Positions 1-6,403 of a stretch of DNA of 10,041 nt are shown in pieces (within the stretch, counting starts at the first letter, position 1; every line of letters starts with the position of its first letter). Under the pieces are notes generated by a model that was not told where the DNA came from, did no database searches, and saw only the letters and a program-made list of their open reading frames with translations. The DNA lies in assembly GCA_002926195.1 (NCBI GenBank), contig MZXQ01000066.1, forward strand, positions 1 to 10,041, read 5' to 3'. The stretch is from Candidatus Methanomarinus sp. HR1. GTDB taxonomy: Archaea; Halobacteriota; Methanosarcinia; Methanosarcinales; Methanocomedenaceae. The position numbers and the translations under genes are program-made.

Positions 1-781
1 GGTTAACCAGGTTTGTTCCGATATCTGTGGGCATATAGGCTTCCTTATGTTCTTTCTTGAACTTCTTAAGCCAGTCCCATGCAGATGCCATGTTGTGGAA
101 ACCGCCGCCAGTAGGCAGACCAAGATGTCCTTTCACTGCCATAACAGATCGAACGGTAGCACCGGCACCCGAACCAGGGGGCATAGCAGCCACATCAACG
201 ATCGGACGCGTGATACCGCAATCCTTTGCTATTTCCAGCATACCTTTGGCCTGGCCTGAACCGCCTATTTCAAGGATATCCATTTTGCCTTTCACTGTTG
301 GGTCAGTCGCATTGAATGCCAGTACAATAGCAGCATCCAGACCGCTTTCGGTCACAGCCGCGATCTCATCTTCTTCAACACTGGCATTGATTGAGTTGTG
401 TATAGCTCTATCTGCTACGCCTATTTCAGTACAATACTTAGCAGCTGCTGCTCTCACATCACCTGCTGATGAATCAATAAGAAATGCGGTTTTATCATCG
501 ATCTCTATGAACCAGTCAATGAACTTTACAATAGCTTCAGGTGTTTCACCAACGATCTGGTTGATATAGGGAACACCTGTTTGATCTCCCATTTCCTGCT
601 GCGTATGCCAAAGAGTATCTGCTGCATTCTTATCAAATATACCCTTATCTTCATCACTTACGATCTTATGCTTGCCATAGAACATGGTACTGATGAGAAC
701 AGTCGGATACTGTCCGGGCTGCCCGCCCATCTTGACACCGCCAAACTCAAAGACCTTCTGTTCTTTATCAAATCTAAACAT
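1..781 (-). CDS. mtrH: Tetrahydromethanopterin S-methyltransferase subunit MtrH (3' end cut by window edge)
   Basis: MtrH is the peripheral cytoplasmic subunit of Mtr. It transfers the methyl group between methyl-tetrahydromethanopterin (or sarcinapterin) and the cob(I)amide on MtrA. The reading frame opens with MFRFDKEQKVFEFGGVKMGG and continues with other typical MtrH stretches: GGQPGQYPTVLIS, MFYGKHKIVSDEDKGIFDK, the TIM-barrel segments FLIDSSAGD and DILEIGGSGQAKGM, and VDVAAMPPGSGAG. About 260 codons are present; the family is usually a little over 300 residues, so roughly 50 C-terminal residues lie outside the window. The ATG at 781-779 is preceded by a near-perfect ribosome binding site (GAGGTGAT on the minus strand, about 787-794), which overlaps the mtrG stop codon. 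It is the last gene of the operon, as is usual. No frame break is seen. Confidence 0.97.
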   Translation of the reverse strand, partial: MFRFDKEQKVFEFGGVKMGGQPGQYPTVLISTMFYGKHKIVSDEDKGIFDKNAADTLWHTQQEMGDQTGVPYINQIVGETPEAIVKFIDWFIEIDDKTAFLIDSSAGDVRAAAAKYCTEIGVADRAIHNSINASVEEDEIAAVTESGLDAAIVLAFNATDPTVKGKMDILEIGGSGQAKGMLEIAKDCGITRPIVDVAAMPPGSGAGATVRSVMAVKGHLGLPTGGGFHNMASAWDWLKKFKKEHKEAYMPTDIGTNLVN

Positions 782-792
782 CTATTATCACC

Positions 793-1053
793 TCAAATTA
801 GAAAAATATTCTTCACAATTATTAATAAATCTGTTTCGTTCATGTTGATAGCTAATAACAGATATACCATGACAATCATTAGTCCGATACAAAGGCCATA
901 TAATATACCAACATCTCTTCCCAGCTTCTTTCCGATCTTTTGCTGCATCTCACTGTGAGTAAATTCAACTTTCTCCTCAATAAGATCCAGTTTCTTAAGA
1001 ACTTCATGGTAGTCAGTTGGGTCTACAATAACTTCCGGAACTTTTTCAGTCAT
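793..1053 (-). CDS. mtrG: Tetrahydromethanopterin S-methyltransferase subunit MtrG
   Basis: MtrG is a small single-span subunit of Mtr. In known structures it sits with MtrA, MtrB and MtrF in the central stalk of the complex. The protein is 86 residues from the ATG at 1053. An in-frame upstream ATG at 1077 lies inside mtrF and has no good Shine-Dalgarno site, whereas GGAGGG (1061-1066) lies just ahead of 1053, so 1053 was chosen. Residues about 15-45 (KKLDLIEEKVEFTHSEM, then KIGKKLGRDVGILYG) match the family's helical and conserved region. One membrane segment follows at about 49-69. Related proteins, as I recall them, end soon after this segment, but here about 16 more residues follow (MNETDLLIIVKNIFLI). 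The start is one base after the mtrF stop, so translation is probably coupled. Confidence 0.95.
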   Translation of the reverse strand: MTEKVPEVIVDPTDYHEVLKKLDLIEEKVEFTHSEMQQKIGKKLGRDVGILYGLCIGLMIVMVYLLLAINMNETDLLIIVKNIFLI

Positions 1054-1054
1054 A

Positions 1055-1402
1055 TTATATCCCTCCTGCAAGAACAATAGGCAGTCCTATCATAATAACT
1101 GCAAATAGAAATCCGAGTATAACACCCTTAAAGCCACTTACGGTTACTCCCGAATCCAGTTTCTGGTTTCTGGCAATAAGCTGGCCTCGGTATTTCATGT
1201 CTTCAAGAAGTTTTTCAAATATAGCTATCGCAGGCGGATTGACCACCATAGGTACACCCTGACCATATACATAATCATCTACATGCACCTCTTCTTCTGT
1301 GGTTTCTTCAACCACTTCTTCAGTTGCTGCTTCTGTGGTTTCTTCAACCTTTTCTTCAGCTACTGCTTCTGTGGTTTCTTCGACCTTTTCTTTATCAGCC
1401 AT
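1055..1402 (-). CDS. mtrF: Tetrahydromethanopterin S-methyltransferase subunit MtrF with an acidic repeat extension
   Basis: MtrF is a small membrane-anchored subunit of the Mtr complex. The C-terminal part is a clear match: GVPMVVNPPAIAIFEKLLED, then MKYRGQLIARNQKLDSGV, then a single membrane segment at about residues 92-112. The usual MtrF is about 70 residues; this one is 115. The extra length is an N-terminal tail of about 45 residues built of three 12-residue acidic repeats (core KVEETTEA) at residues 4-39, followed by HVDDYVYGQ. The ATG at 1402 has a strong ribosome binding site (GGAGGAGGTG just upstream) inside the end of mtrA, two bases after the mtrA stop, so the long form appears to be the true start. 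There is no downstream ATG with a ribosome binding site that would give a short form. The tail should lie in the cytoplasm. Its function is unknown. Confidence 0.95.
   Translation of the reverse strand: MADKEKVEETTEAVAEEKVEETTEAATEEVVEETTEEEVHVDDYVYGQGVPMVVNPPAIAIFEKLLEDMKYRGQLIARNQKLDSGVTVSGFKGVILGFLFAVIMIGLPIVLAGGI
1286..1393 (-). repeat. Three tandem 36-bp repeats inside mtrF
   Basis: On the minus strand three 36-bp units follow one another, each containing GTYGAAGAAACCACAGAAG. They encode 12-residue acidic/threonine units: KEKVEETTEAVA, then EEKVEETTEAAT, then EEVVEETTEEEV. The DNA is nearly identical between units, with differences mainly at the ends and a few third positions. This points to fairly recent duplication rather than slow drift of an acidic linker. 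The unit length is a multiple of three, so gain or loss of units keeps mtrF in frame. Confidence 0.93.
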
Positions 1403-1404
1403 AA

Positions 1405-2133
1405 CTATACACCTCCTCCGAGGATCAGCAGTCCTAATAATCCAAGAGACAGCACAATTCCTATCATGGCACCTTCGATCTTGCCTACATACACACCGGA
1501 TGCGAATTTATTCAGATTACCCATATCAGCGATCTGGGTCTGGATCATTCGTGTCCTTGCCTGTATCATGGCAACCTCGGCAGCCATTGGTCTTATGCCC
1601 TCGAATTCTTCTCCTTCTTCTCCTTCTTCAGATAGCACAACAATCATTGGCTCTGCATCCAGAGCACCCGGGTCTTTACCTGCCAGTTCCTTGATCTTGG
1701 CAGTGATCTTGGCGTCATCTTCCGAACCAATCAAATCGACAGCTTCTACCTGTTCCTTGAATCTGGCAATGTTTTCCTCACTCAGGTTCTCTATATAAGG
1801 AATAGCTCCTACTGCACCAACAATCCTGTTCTCTTCAGTTCCGTTGGCATGTATTTTCATTATTGCATCACCGGTAAGGTGACCTTTGACCTCGGAACCG
1901 GTAACAAGTAAAAACCTGATGTTAGGATTTGAGATGATATTGGCAACAAGCTTCTCAATTCCAATGTTCTCTGTTTTACATGGACCTGTTATAGATGCTC
2001 CTGCTGCAAGATGGGGTTCACCAGATAGATGTGATCCCAGAGTGGTCACAGCAACCGGATTGTTAGGGTCGCCAATTTCATATTCACCTTTTAAAATAGG
2101 CCATCCTTCAGCCGGTTCTTTTTTATCAGCCAT
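1405..2133 (-). CDS. mtrA: Tetrahydromethanopterin S-methyltransferase subunit MtrA (corrinoid-binding)
   Basis: MtrA carries the cobamide prosthetic group that accepts the methyl group from MtrH and passes it to coenzyme M. The protein is 242 residues, the normal length. The soluble domain begins with EPAEGWPILKGEYEIGDP and contains TLGSHL near residue 31. His85 in SEVKGHLTGDA matches the histidine that coordinates cobalt in the family. Other family segments are GAVGAIPYIENLS and the acidic linker EEGEEGEEFEG near residue 170. A helix around 182-213 (PMAAEVAMIQAR, then KFASGVYVGKIEGAM) leads into the single C-terminal membrane anchor at about 220-240. The ATG at 2133 follows a GGGAGGG ribosome binding site and lies one base after the mtrB stop. 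The stop codon is TAG. No missing key residue was seen. Confidence 0.98.
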   Translation of the reverse strand: MADKKEPAEGWPILKGEYEIGDPNNPVAVTTLGSHLSGEPHLAAGASITGPCKTENIGIEKLVANIISNPNIRFLLVTGSEVKGHLTGDAIMKIHANGTEENRIVGAVGAIPYIENLSEENIARFKEQVEAVDLIGSEDDAKITAKIKELAGKDPGALDAEPMIVVLSEEGEEGEEFEGIRPMAAEVAMIQARTRMIQTQIADMGNLNKFASGVYVGKIEGAMIGIVLSLGLLGLLILGGGV

Positions 2134-2134
2134 T

Positions 2135-2449
2135 TCAGATCCCTCCCTGTAACGCCATCATTATTGTTACCATGAACATCAAAATACATCCTCCGATAAA
2201 ACCGTAGAAAATATTTGTCCATACACCTGCTGTCCTGGCAGCGTTCTTACGACCAGGGAAGCTGGTTAGGAATTCCTCATCAGGTCCCAGGGAATTCATC
2301 ATATCATCTGCTATTGCATCCAGTTCATCCACCAGTGTATTGATCTCATCAAGAGAATACTCCAGTACATCATCGCGTTCTTCTGCCATGATACCTGACA
2401 TTGGTTCTAAGACCAGATGAATCTCAGGTGCAACTCTTACATGACTCAT
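2135..2449 (-). CDS. mtrB: Tetrahydromethanopterin S-methyltransferase subunit MtrB
   Basis: MtrB is a small subunit of the Mtr stalk. The 104-residue protein has the usual size and layout. A cytoplasmic N-terminal part (HVRVAPEIHLVLEPMSGIMA) is followed by an acidic helical stretch (about 27-55, DDVLEYSLDEINTLVDELDA) and the conserved FPGRKNAARTAGVWTNIFYG. One membrane segment lies at about 76-100. The start ATG at 2449 overlaps the mtrC stop in an ATGA junction, and GAGGAGG lies a few bases upstream inside mtrC, so the two genes are probably translationally coupled. Identification rests on the motif at 65-85, the size and the position between mtrC and mtrA. Confidence 0.95.
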   Translation of the reverse strand: MSHVRVAPEIHLVLEPMSGIMAEERDDVLEYSLDEINTLVDELDAIADDMMNSLGPDEEFLTSFPGRKNAARTAGVWTNIFYGFIGGCILMFMVTIMMALQGGI

Positions 2450-3303
2450 TGCAATTCCTCCTCTGTTGGAAGCAGACCTGTTCCAATGACCTTATATGCA
2501 TCTCTTTTCGTTAGATTAATAAACTTCTTAAAGTAAATAATCCATATGAGCAGACCAATTACAATGGTCAACATAGCTGGAATTACATCTATCACTACAA
2601 GCGAAGCAACTCCCGTGATTGCCATAATAATTCCTCCCTTTTCAACACCGACATATAGCGTCCTGTCCTGTGATTCATCAGGACCAAGACAGGCATTGAA
2701 AGGATGCAGTATTATCATTGCACCGCCAATAAAGATCAGTGCAATAAAGCCAGTCTGGATAACACTTGAAAGGATAGTAATATCAGTATTAAGTATACTA
2801 TTCTCGAATACTAAGGTTCCTGAAATAGTTACGCATAGAGCTATCATCACAAGACAGCCTGCAACTGCAATTTCAACCATGCACCTTTCCATGATCGGTA
2901 TGTTCATACTCAATATCTTGTTTGCCATAGTACCCATAATAAATCCAATAATAGCTGCAACAACGATTGCAATTATCGGTCCTAAAACTACTGGTATACC
3001 CAGTACATAGCAAAGTGCTAATCCGAATATGGCAGCTACAATACCCATACCCAGAGCAACCATGCCAATGGACGGTACACCTGTACCAAGACCATAACTG
3101 CATACTCTGCGTACAGCATCAGCTCCCCATACTCCTGCTAATATTGCACCTATCCCGCCAAAGAACGAGAAATATGTGGTTTCAGTTATACCGTTCAATA
3201 TAGTACTAAGATATATCCCGGCAAGTCCGCCTACAATTCCTAAAATAGCTACATTGGTTGCAGAGATACCTCCGCCTGCCGGTCCTCCTGCTGCTGTTGA
3301 CAT
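2446..3303 (-). CDS. mtrC: Tetrahydromethanopterin S-methyltransferase subunit MtrC
   Basis: MtrC is one of three large integral membrane subunits (C, D, E) thought to form the sodium-translocating part of Mtr. From the ATG at 3303 the protein is 285 residues, slightly longer than typical. The start was chosen because GGGAGGT lies six bases upstream and the ATG overlaps the mtrD stop by one base (TAATG). An upstream in-frame start at 3363 would add 20 residues unlike the family. After a Gly-rich start (MSTAAGGPAGGG) there are about seven to eight hydrophobic segments. Family hallmarks are RRVCSYGLGTGVPSIGMVAL and HPFNACLGPDESQDRTL near residue 200. The tail KRDAYKVIGTGLLPTEEELQ is charged and probably cytoplasmic. 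Confidence 0.97.
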   Translation of the reverse strand: MSTAAGGPAGGGISATNVAILGIVGGLAGIYLSTILNGITETTYFSFFGGIGAILAGVWGADAVRRVCSYGLGTGVPSIGMVALGMGIVAAIFGLALCYVLGIPVVLGPIIAIVVAAIIGFIMGTMANKILSMNIPIMERCMVEIAVAGCLVMIALCVTISGTLVFENSILNTDITILSSVIQTGFIALIFIGGAMIILHPFNACLGPDESQDRTLYVGVEKGGIIMAITGVASLVVIDVIPAMLTIVIGLLIWIIYFKKFINLTKRDAYKVIGTGLLPTEEELQ

Positions 3304-4061
3304 TATAGACCTCCCATGATTGGAACTGCTATCATAGCACACAATAGTGAAGCAATCAGACAACTTATGACAGCTTTTGGTACTCTTTTAAATTTCGGAT
3401 CGTGGAACCCTTCAATGGTACCTCCGATGTTATATGAGGCTACCACTGCATTCACATAGAATACACCTGCAGAAAATATACCGGCAAGAGCAATGGTCGC
3501 AGGACTAGGACCTACTAATAAACTTTCAATTGGTCCGGGGGATCCTGCATTCATCAATATAGCATAGATGAGCGAACCGCCCATTCCACCAAGTAGTCCG
3601 CCTATGACTCCGCTTACAAAGCTCACTGTAGGAATTCCATGACCTTCCGTACCTTTTGATACGTAGATATCCTGAATATCTCCGGTTATAGGGTCCTTAT
3701 CAACCTTTGCAGATACCGGTGGAACGCCTACGCAGTAGACATATACTAACTGACCTATAAACATAGTAACCGAGATCATGATCATAGCACCAACGGCACC
3801 GGAAAGCATTACCTGAACAAGTTCAATGTTTGAAAGTCCGTCATTACCTAGCATACTGTACATGAATCCGGCACTGATAAGACCGGTCAGACCGGCACCT
3901 GCAGCTAATTGCACTGTACCTGTTCCGACACCTGTTGCCTGAGCCATAGCTGCAGGAGCGCCGCCTACCGGTATAAAGTGAACGCCAAGTCCTATTAGTA
4001 TGCCTCCGATTGTAATAAGTATGATTGATATCGGATCAAAAAGGCTTATAAAATCAGTCAT
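3303..4061 (-). CDS. mtrD: Tetrahydromethanopterin S-methyltransferase subunit MtrD
   Basis: MtrD is an integral membrane subunit of the sodium-pumping part of Mtr. The 252-residue protein has about six hydrophobic segments. It carries the family's N-terminal pattern (GGILIGLGVHFIPVGGAPAA, followed by MAQATGVGTGTVQLAAGAGL), the loop VYCVGVPPVSAKVDKDPITG followed by DIQDIYVSKGTEGHG, and the C-terminal VVASYNIGGTIEGFHDPKFK. The start ATG at 4061 overlaps the mtrE stop (ATGA), with GGAGG about ten bases upstream. The end overlaps the mtrC start by one base. Length and motifs are ordinary for the family. Confidence 0.97.
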   Translation of the reverse strand: MTDFISLFDPISIILITIGGILIGLGVHFIPVGGAPAAMAQATGVGTGTVQLAAGAGLTGLISAGFMYSMLGNDGLSNIELVQVMLSGAVGAMIMISVTMFIGQLVYVYCVGVPPVSAKVDKDPITGDIQDIYVSKGTEGHGIPTVSFVSGVIGGLLGGMGGSLIYAILMNAGSPGPIESLLVGPSPATIALAGIFSAGVFYVNAVVASYNIGGTIEGFHDPKFKRVPKAVISCLIASLLCAMIAVPIMGGL

Positions 4062-4966
4062 GCTGGTGCGCCTCCTTCTTCTTCTTCCTTGTACGGTCCG
4101 TATGCATTTCTTCCGTCTACTTCAACATATCTGTTTAAGAGTATTAATATCACAACGATTATTAATCCTGCAATGATCGCAAACCACTCGGCATTAGCGC
4201 CTGTGAATATTGTCGATCTCCAGTTATCGAGAAATACCGTGAGACCAAGTGCGAGTCCTGTAACAGGTCCTCCGAACTTAGCACATGCCCATACATTATC
4301 CATACCATTACGCAAGCCTGCTTCTCCTTTTCGAACAATGTTTCCTGAATAAGAAGCATTCAAACCACAGCCAAACGGCTGGTTCTGGAATTCCCGCTCA
4401 GCGCCGTAATGAACATCACCTGTTGATGAGCCTATAGCACCGGCAGTCACACCCCAGAATAATGCCAAAAGCGGCAGTGGGAAGGGGTGTCCCATAATAG
4501 CGTTCATAATATATGAAAAAGATACTATACAAAATACTGCGATATATCCATGTGCTATAATAGCAGGAACATGTCCTACTACCATATCCATATAGAGCGG
4601 TTGTTTAAACCGGCTCTGACTGGCTGTACGTCCCATATGAGCTGTTACCGCGAACATACCAAGTAGTATAGCACCAACTAAAGAGCCGACTGCAAGAGCA
4701 AAAAGAACTGACATACCTTTTGCAAGCATTACACTGGCTACTACAGCAGATGATGCACACCACAGACCGTATGCCGGGGGCTCGCCTGAGATAGCTTTAT
4801 TAAATATTCGATGGGGAAAGTCCATCTGAGCAGCTAACTGCACCTGAGAATTCGGATTACTCTGTGAACCGACATCTGATTCCAGATCCTCGGCTGCACC
4901 ACCAATGGTAGCAAGTGCTCCTGTCAACGCAACAATTCCCATATCGATAATTATTGGATCAGTCAT
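4058..4966 (-). CDS. mtrE: Tetrahydromethanopterin S-methyltransferase subunit MtrE (first gene of the mtr operon)
   Basis: MtrE is the largest of the MtrCDE membrane subunits and the usual first gene of the operon. From the ATG at 4966 it is 302 residues. It carries the highly conserved EDLESDVGSQSNPNSQVQLA, followed by PHRIFNKAISGEPP. Later come MGRTASQSRFKQPLYMDM, GAIGSSTGDVHYGAEREFQ, SGNIVRKGEAGLRNGMDN and KFGGPVTGLALG. About six to seven hydrophobic segments span the rest, and the tail (YGPYKEEEEGGAPA) is acidic. A second in-frame ATG lies four codons earlier at 4978, but AGGAGG (4979-4984) touches it directly, leaving no spacing. The 12-base spacing to 4966, and family proteins that begin near this point, favour 4966. 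The few residues added by the other start would not change the fold. Confidence 0.97.
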   Translation of the reverse strand: MTDPIIIDMGIVALTGALATIGGAAEDLESDVGSQSNPNSQVQLAAQMDFPHRIFNKAISGEPPAYGLWCASSAVVASVMLAKGMSVLFALAVGSLVGAILLGMFAVTAHMGRTASQSRFKQPLYMDMVVGHVPAIIAHGYIAVFCIVSFSYIMNAIMGHPFPLPLLALFWGVTAGAIGSSTGDVHYGAEREFQNQPFGCGLNASYSGNIVRKGEAGLRNGMDNVWACAKFGGPVTGLALGLTVFLDNWRSTIFTGANAEWFAIIAGLIIVVILILLNRYVEVDGRNAYGPYKEEEEGGAPA

Positions 4967-4978
4967 CCTATTATTCAT

Positions 4979-4984
4979 CCTCCT
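4979..4984 (-). promoter_or_regulatory. Shine-Dalgarno site deciding the mtrE start
   Basis: AGGAGG on the minus strand directly abuts the ATG at 4978 and lies 12 bases before the ATG at 4966. The arrangement AGGAGG-ATGAATAATAGGATG favours the second ATG as the start, because a ribosome bound at this site needs several bases of spacing. Only protein N-terminal data could settle it. Confidence 0.7.
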
Positions 4985-5006
4985 ATACTTTTTATAAATA
5001 TTACTA

Positions 5007-5051
5007 ATGTGGTCAAGTTAATAAATTTTATATAAAATAACCTGATCACAT
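5007..5051 (-). promoter_or_regulatory. Imperfect inverted repeat flanking the mtr TATA box; candidate operator
   Basis: Plus-strand arms ATGTGGTCAAGTTA (5007-5020) and TAACCTGATCACAT (5038-5051) are inverted repeats matching at 12 of 14 positions, with a 17-base spacer that holds the TATA palindrome. The dyad surrounds the promoter core rather than lying in the transcribed leader. It therefore reads better as a binding site for a dimeric DNA-binding protein than as an RNA hairpin. The regulator is unknown. A chance AT-rich palindrome is less likely for arms containing several G and C positions. Confidence 0.45.
5025..5038 (-). promoter_or_regulatory. Probable TATA element of the mtr operon promoter
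   Basis: ATTTTATATAAAAT is a perfect 14-bp palindrome and the best TATA-like box upstream of mtrE. Archaeal transcription usually starts about 25 bases downstream of the TATA centre, which would place it near 5005. That would give a leader of roughly 30-40 bases that includes the Shine-Dalgarno site. A second AT-rich match (TATTTATAAA on the minus strand, about 4991-5000) is too close to the Shine-Dalgarno site to serve. The symmetry means the core gives no direction; the downstream operon does. Confidence 0.6.
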
Positions 5052-5120
5052 CATTTTTTATCTATTAATTCTAGTTTGACTAGTCTATATTGGAATGCCA
5101 AATACCCCATATAAACTTTT

Positions 5121-5161
5121 CTAAAAAATATTGAAGTAGGTGATTACTATGTCCCTACTTC
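5121..5161 (-). terminator. Stem-loop and T-tract at the end of ahcY
   Basis: On the minus strand an 8-bp perfect stem is formed by GAAGTAGG (plus 5154-5161) and CCTACTTC (plus 5133-5140), with a 13-base loop. It is followed within a few bases by ATTTTTTAG (plus 5121-5129). The left arm covers the last sense codons of ahcY and the loop contains its TAG stop. Archaeal termination depends mainly on T-runs, so the T-tract is the functional part by established knowledge; the stem is a bonus. It would separate ahcY transcripts from the mtr operon, though read-through is possible. Confidence 0.6.
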
Positions 5162-6379
5162 CCAACCTTCCATATACTCTATTTGATGTGATTTAAGCTC
5201 ATCAATTTCAATACCCATAACCATAAGTTTCAGGGAAGCTACCTTTTTATCAATATCCTCAGGTACAGGATGCACACCTGGTGTAAGCTTATTCTTTGCT
5301 ATGTACTCAACACTTAGAGCCTGATCAGCAAAGCTCATATCCATAACCTCAGCAGGGTGTCCGTCTCCGGCTGCAAGATTTACCAGCCGTCCGTCTGCAA
5401 GTACATTGATACATTTTCCACCCAGTTTGTATTCAGTAATATTATTGCGCACCTGTCTGATCGAAACTGCCATCTTTTTCAACACATCAAGATTGATCTC
5501 CACATTGAAATGTCCTGCATTGGCAAGGATGGCACCGTCTTTCATCAACTCAAAGTGTTCTTTAGTAAGAATATCAATATTACCTGTGGTAGTAACAAAG
5601 AAATCACCTAAAGCTGCTGCCTGGTTCATTGTCATTACACTAAAACTATCCATACGCGCTTCCAGTGCACGTACAGGGTTTACTTCAGTTACTATTACAT
5701 TAGCTCCCAGACCTACAGCCCGCATAGCTGTTCCACGGCCGCACCAGCCATATCCTGCGATCACTACATTCTTTCCTGCAACTAATAAGTTAGTTGTGCG
5801 TATAATTCCATCCCATGAAGACTGACCGGTCCCGTAGCGATTATCAAATAGATATTTGGTCTGTGCATCATTTACTGCGATCACAGCCATCTTCAAAGCA
5901 CCGTCACGCTCCATAGCCTTGAGTCTGTGTATACCTGTAGTGGTTTCCTCACATGCTCCCAGGATCACAGGCAGAAGGTCCTGCCTATCAGTATGGATCT
6001 TAAAAATAAGATCGCCACCATCATCAATAGTGATATCAGGCTTATGATCCAGTACAGCATTAATAGCCTCATAATATTCATCATCGGAGCAGGCATGTTT
6101 CGCATAGCAGGATACATTCTCCCTTGTTGCTAATGCAGCCGCCACATCATCCTGCGTACTCAGCGGATTGCAACCGGTGATCGCTACTTTGGCTCCTCCT
6201 GCGACCAGGGTTTCAACAAGTACGGCTGTTTTTGCTTCCACATGCAGTGCCATTCCAACCGTATGTCCGAAAAGAGATTGATCTTTTATCATATCCTGCC
6301 TGATCTTTGCCAGTACCGGCATATGGTTTCTTGCCCATTCTATTTTCATGTTGCCTGATTCTATTAAATTATCACTCAT
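5147..6379 (-). CDS. ahcY: S-adenosylhomocysteine hydrolase family protein, probably S-inosylhomocysteine hydrolase
   Basis: This is an NAD-dependent hydrolase that releases homocysteine from SAH or, in archaea with the deaminating route, from S-inosylhomocysteine. From the ATG at 6379 it has 410 residues. A GTG at 6394 lies in the GTGGAG Shine-Dalgarno region and was rejected as start. Visible family residues include ALHVEAKTAVLVETL (His46), NPLSTQDD, DDGGDL (119-124), CEETTTG (143-149), NDAQTKYLFDNRYG (Lys175, Asp179), NAD-binding GYGWCG (209-214), NAGHFNVEI (His290) and AAGDGHPAEVMDMSF. The C-terminal Lys-Tyr tail of the animal enzyme is absent, as in other archaeal members. At the positions of human Thr57 and Glu59, which recognise adenine, this protein has Glu and Lys. 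With the deaminase gene 24 bases upstream, that suggests an inosine-type substrate (inference). Plain SAH hydrolase remains possible. Confidence 0.9.
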   Translation of the reverse strand: MSDNLIESGNMKIEWARNHMPVLAKIRQDMIKDQSLFGHTVGMALHVEAKTAVLVETLVAGGAKVAITGCNPLSTQDDVAAALATRENVSCYAKHACSDDEYYEAINAVLDHKPDITIDDGGDLIFKIHTDRQDLLPVILGACEETTTGIHRLKAMERDGALKMAVIAVNDAQTKYLFDNRYGTGQSSWDGIIRTTNLLVAGKNVVIAGYGWCGRGTAMRAVGLGANVIVTEVNPVRALEARMDSFSVMTMNQAAALGDFFVTTTGNIDILTKEHFELMKDGAILANAGHFNVEINLDVLKKMAVSIRQVRNNITEYKLGGKCINVLADGRLVNLAAGDGHPAEVMDMSFADQALSVEYIAKNKLTPGVHPVPEDIDKKVASLKLMVMGIEIDELKSHQIEYMEGWEVGT

Positions 6380-6403
6380 ATTTAATTTCTCCACTTACAA
6401 TTA

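Noticed and set aside
57..569. Plus-strand open frame of 170 codons
   Set aside because: It lies antisense to mtrH, whose minus-strand frame is strongly conserved; it has no ribosome binding site and low-complexity Ser/Ala content.
1283..1798. Overlapping plus-strand open frames rich in Phe, Cys and Ser
   Set aside because: They are the reverse reading of the mtrF repeat and mtrA; the repetitive protein is a by-product of the acidic repeats on the coding strand.
2546..3010. Plus-strand open frame of 154 codons
   Set aside because: Antisense to mtrC; the apparent hydrophobicity mirrors membrane-segment codons on the other strand.
5406..5825. Plus-strand open frame of 139 codons
   Set aside because: Antisense to ahcY, with no start signals and no recognisable family.
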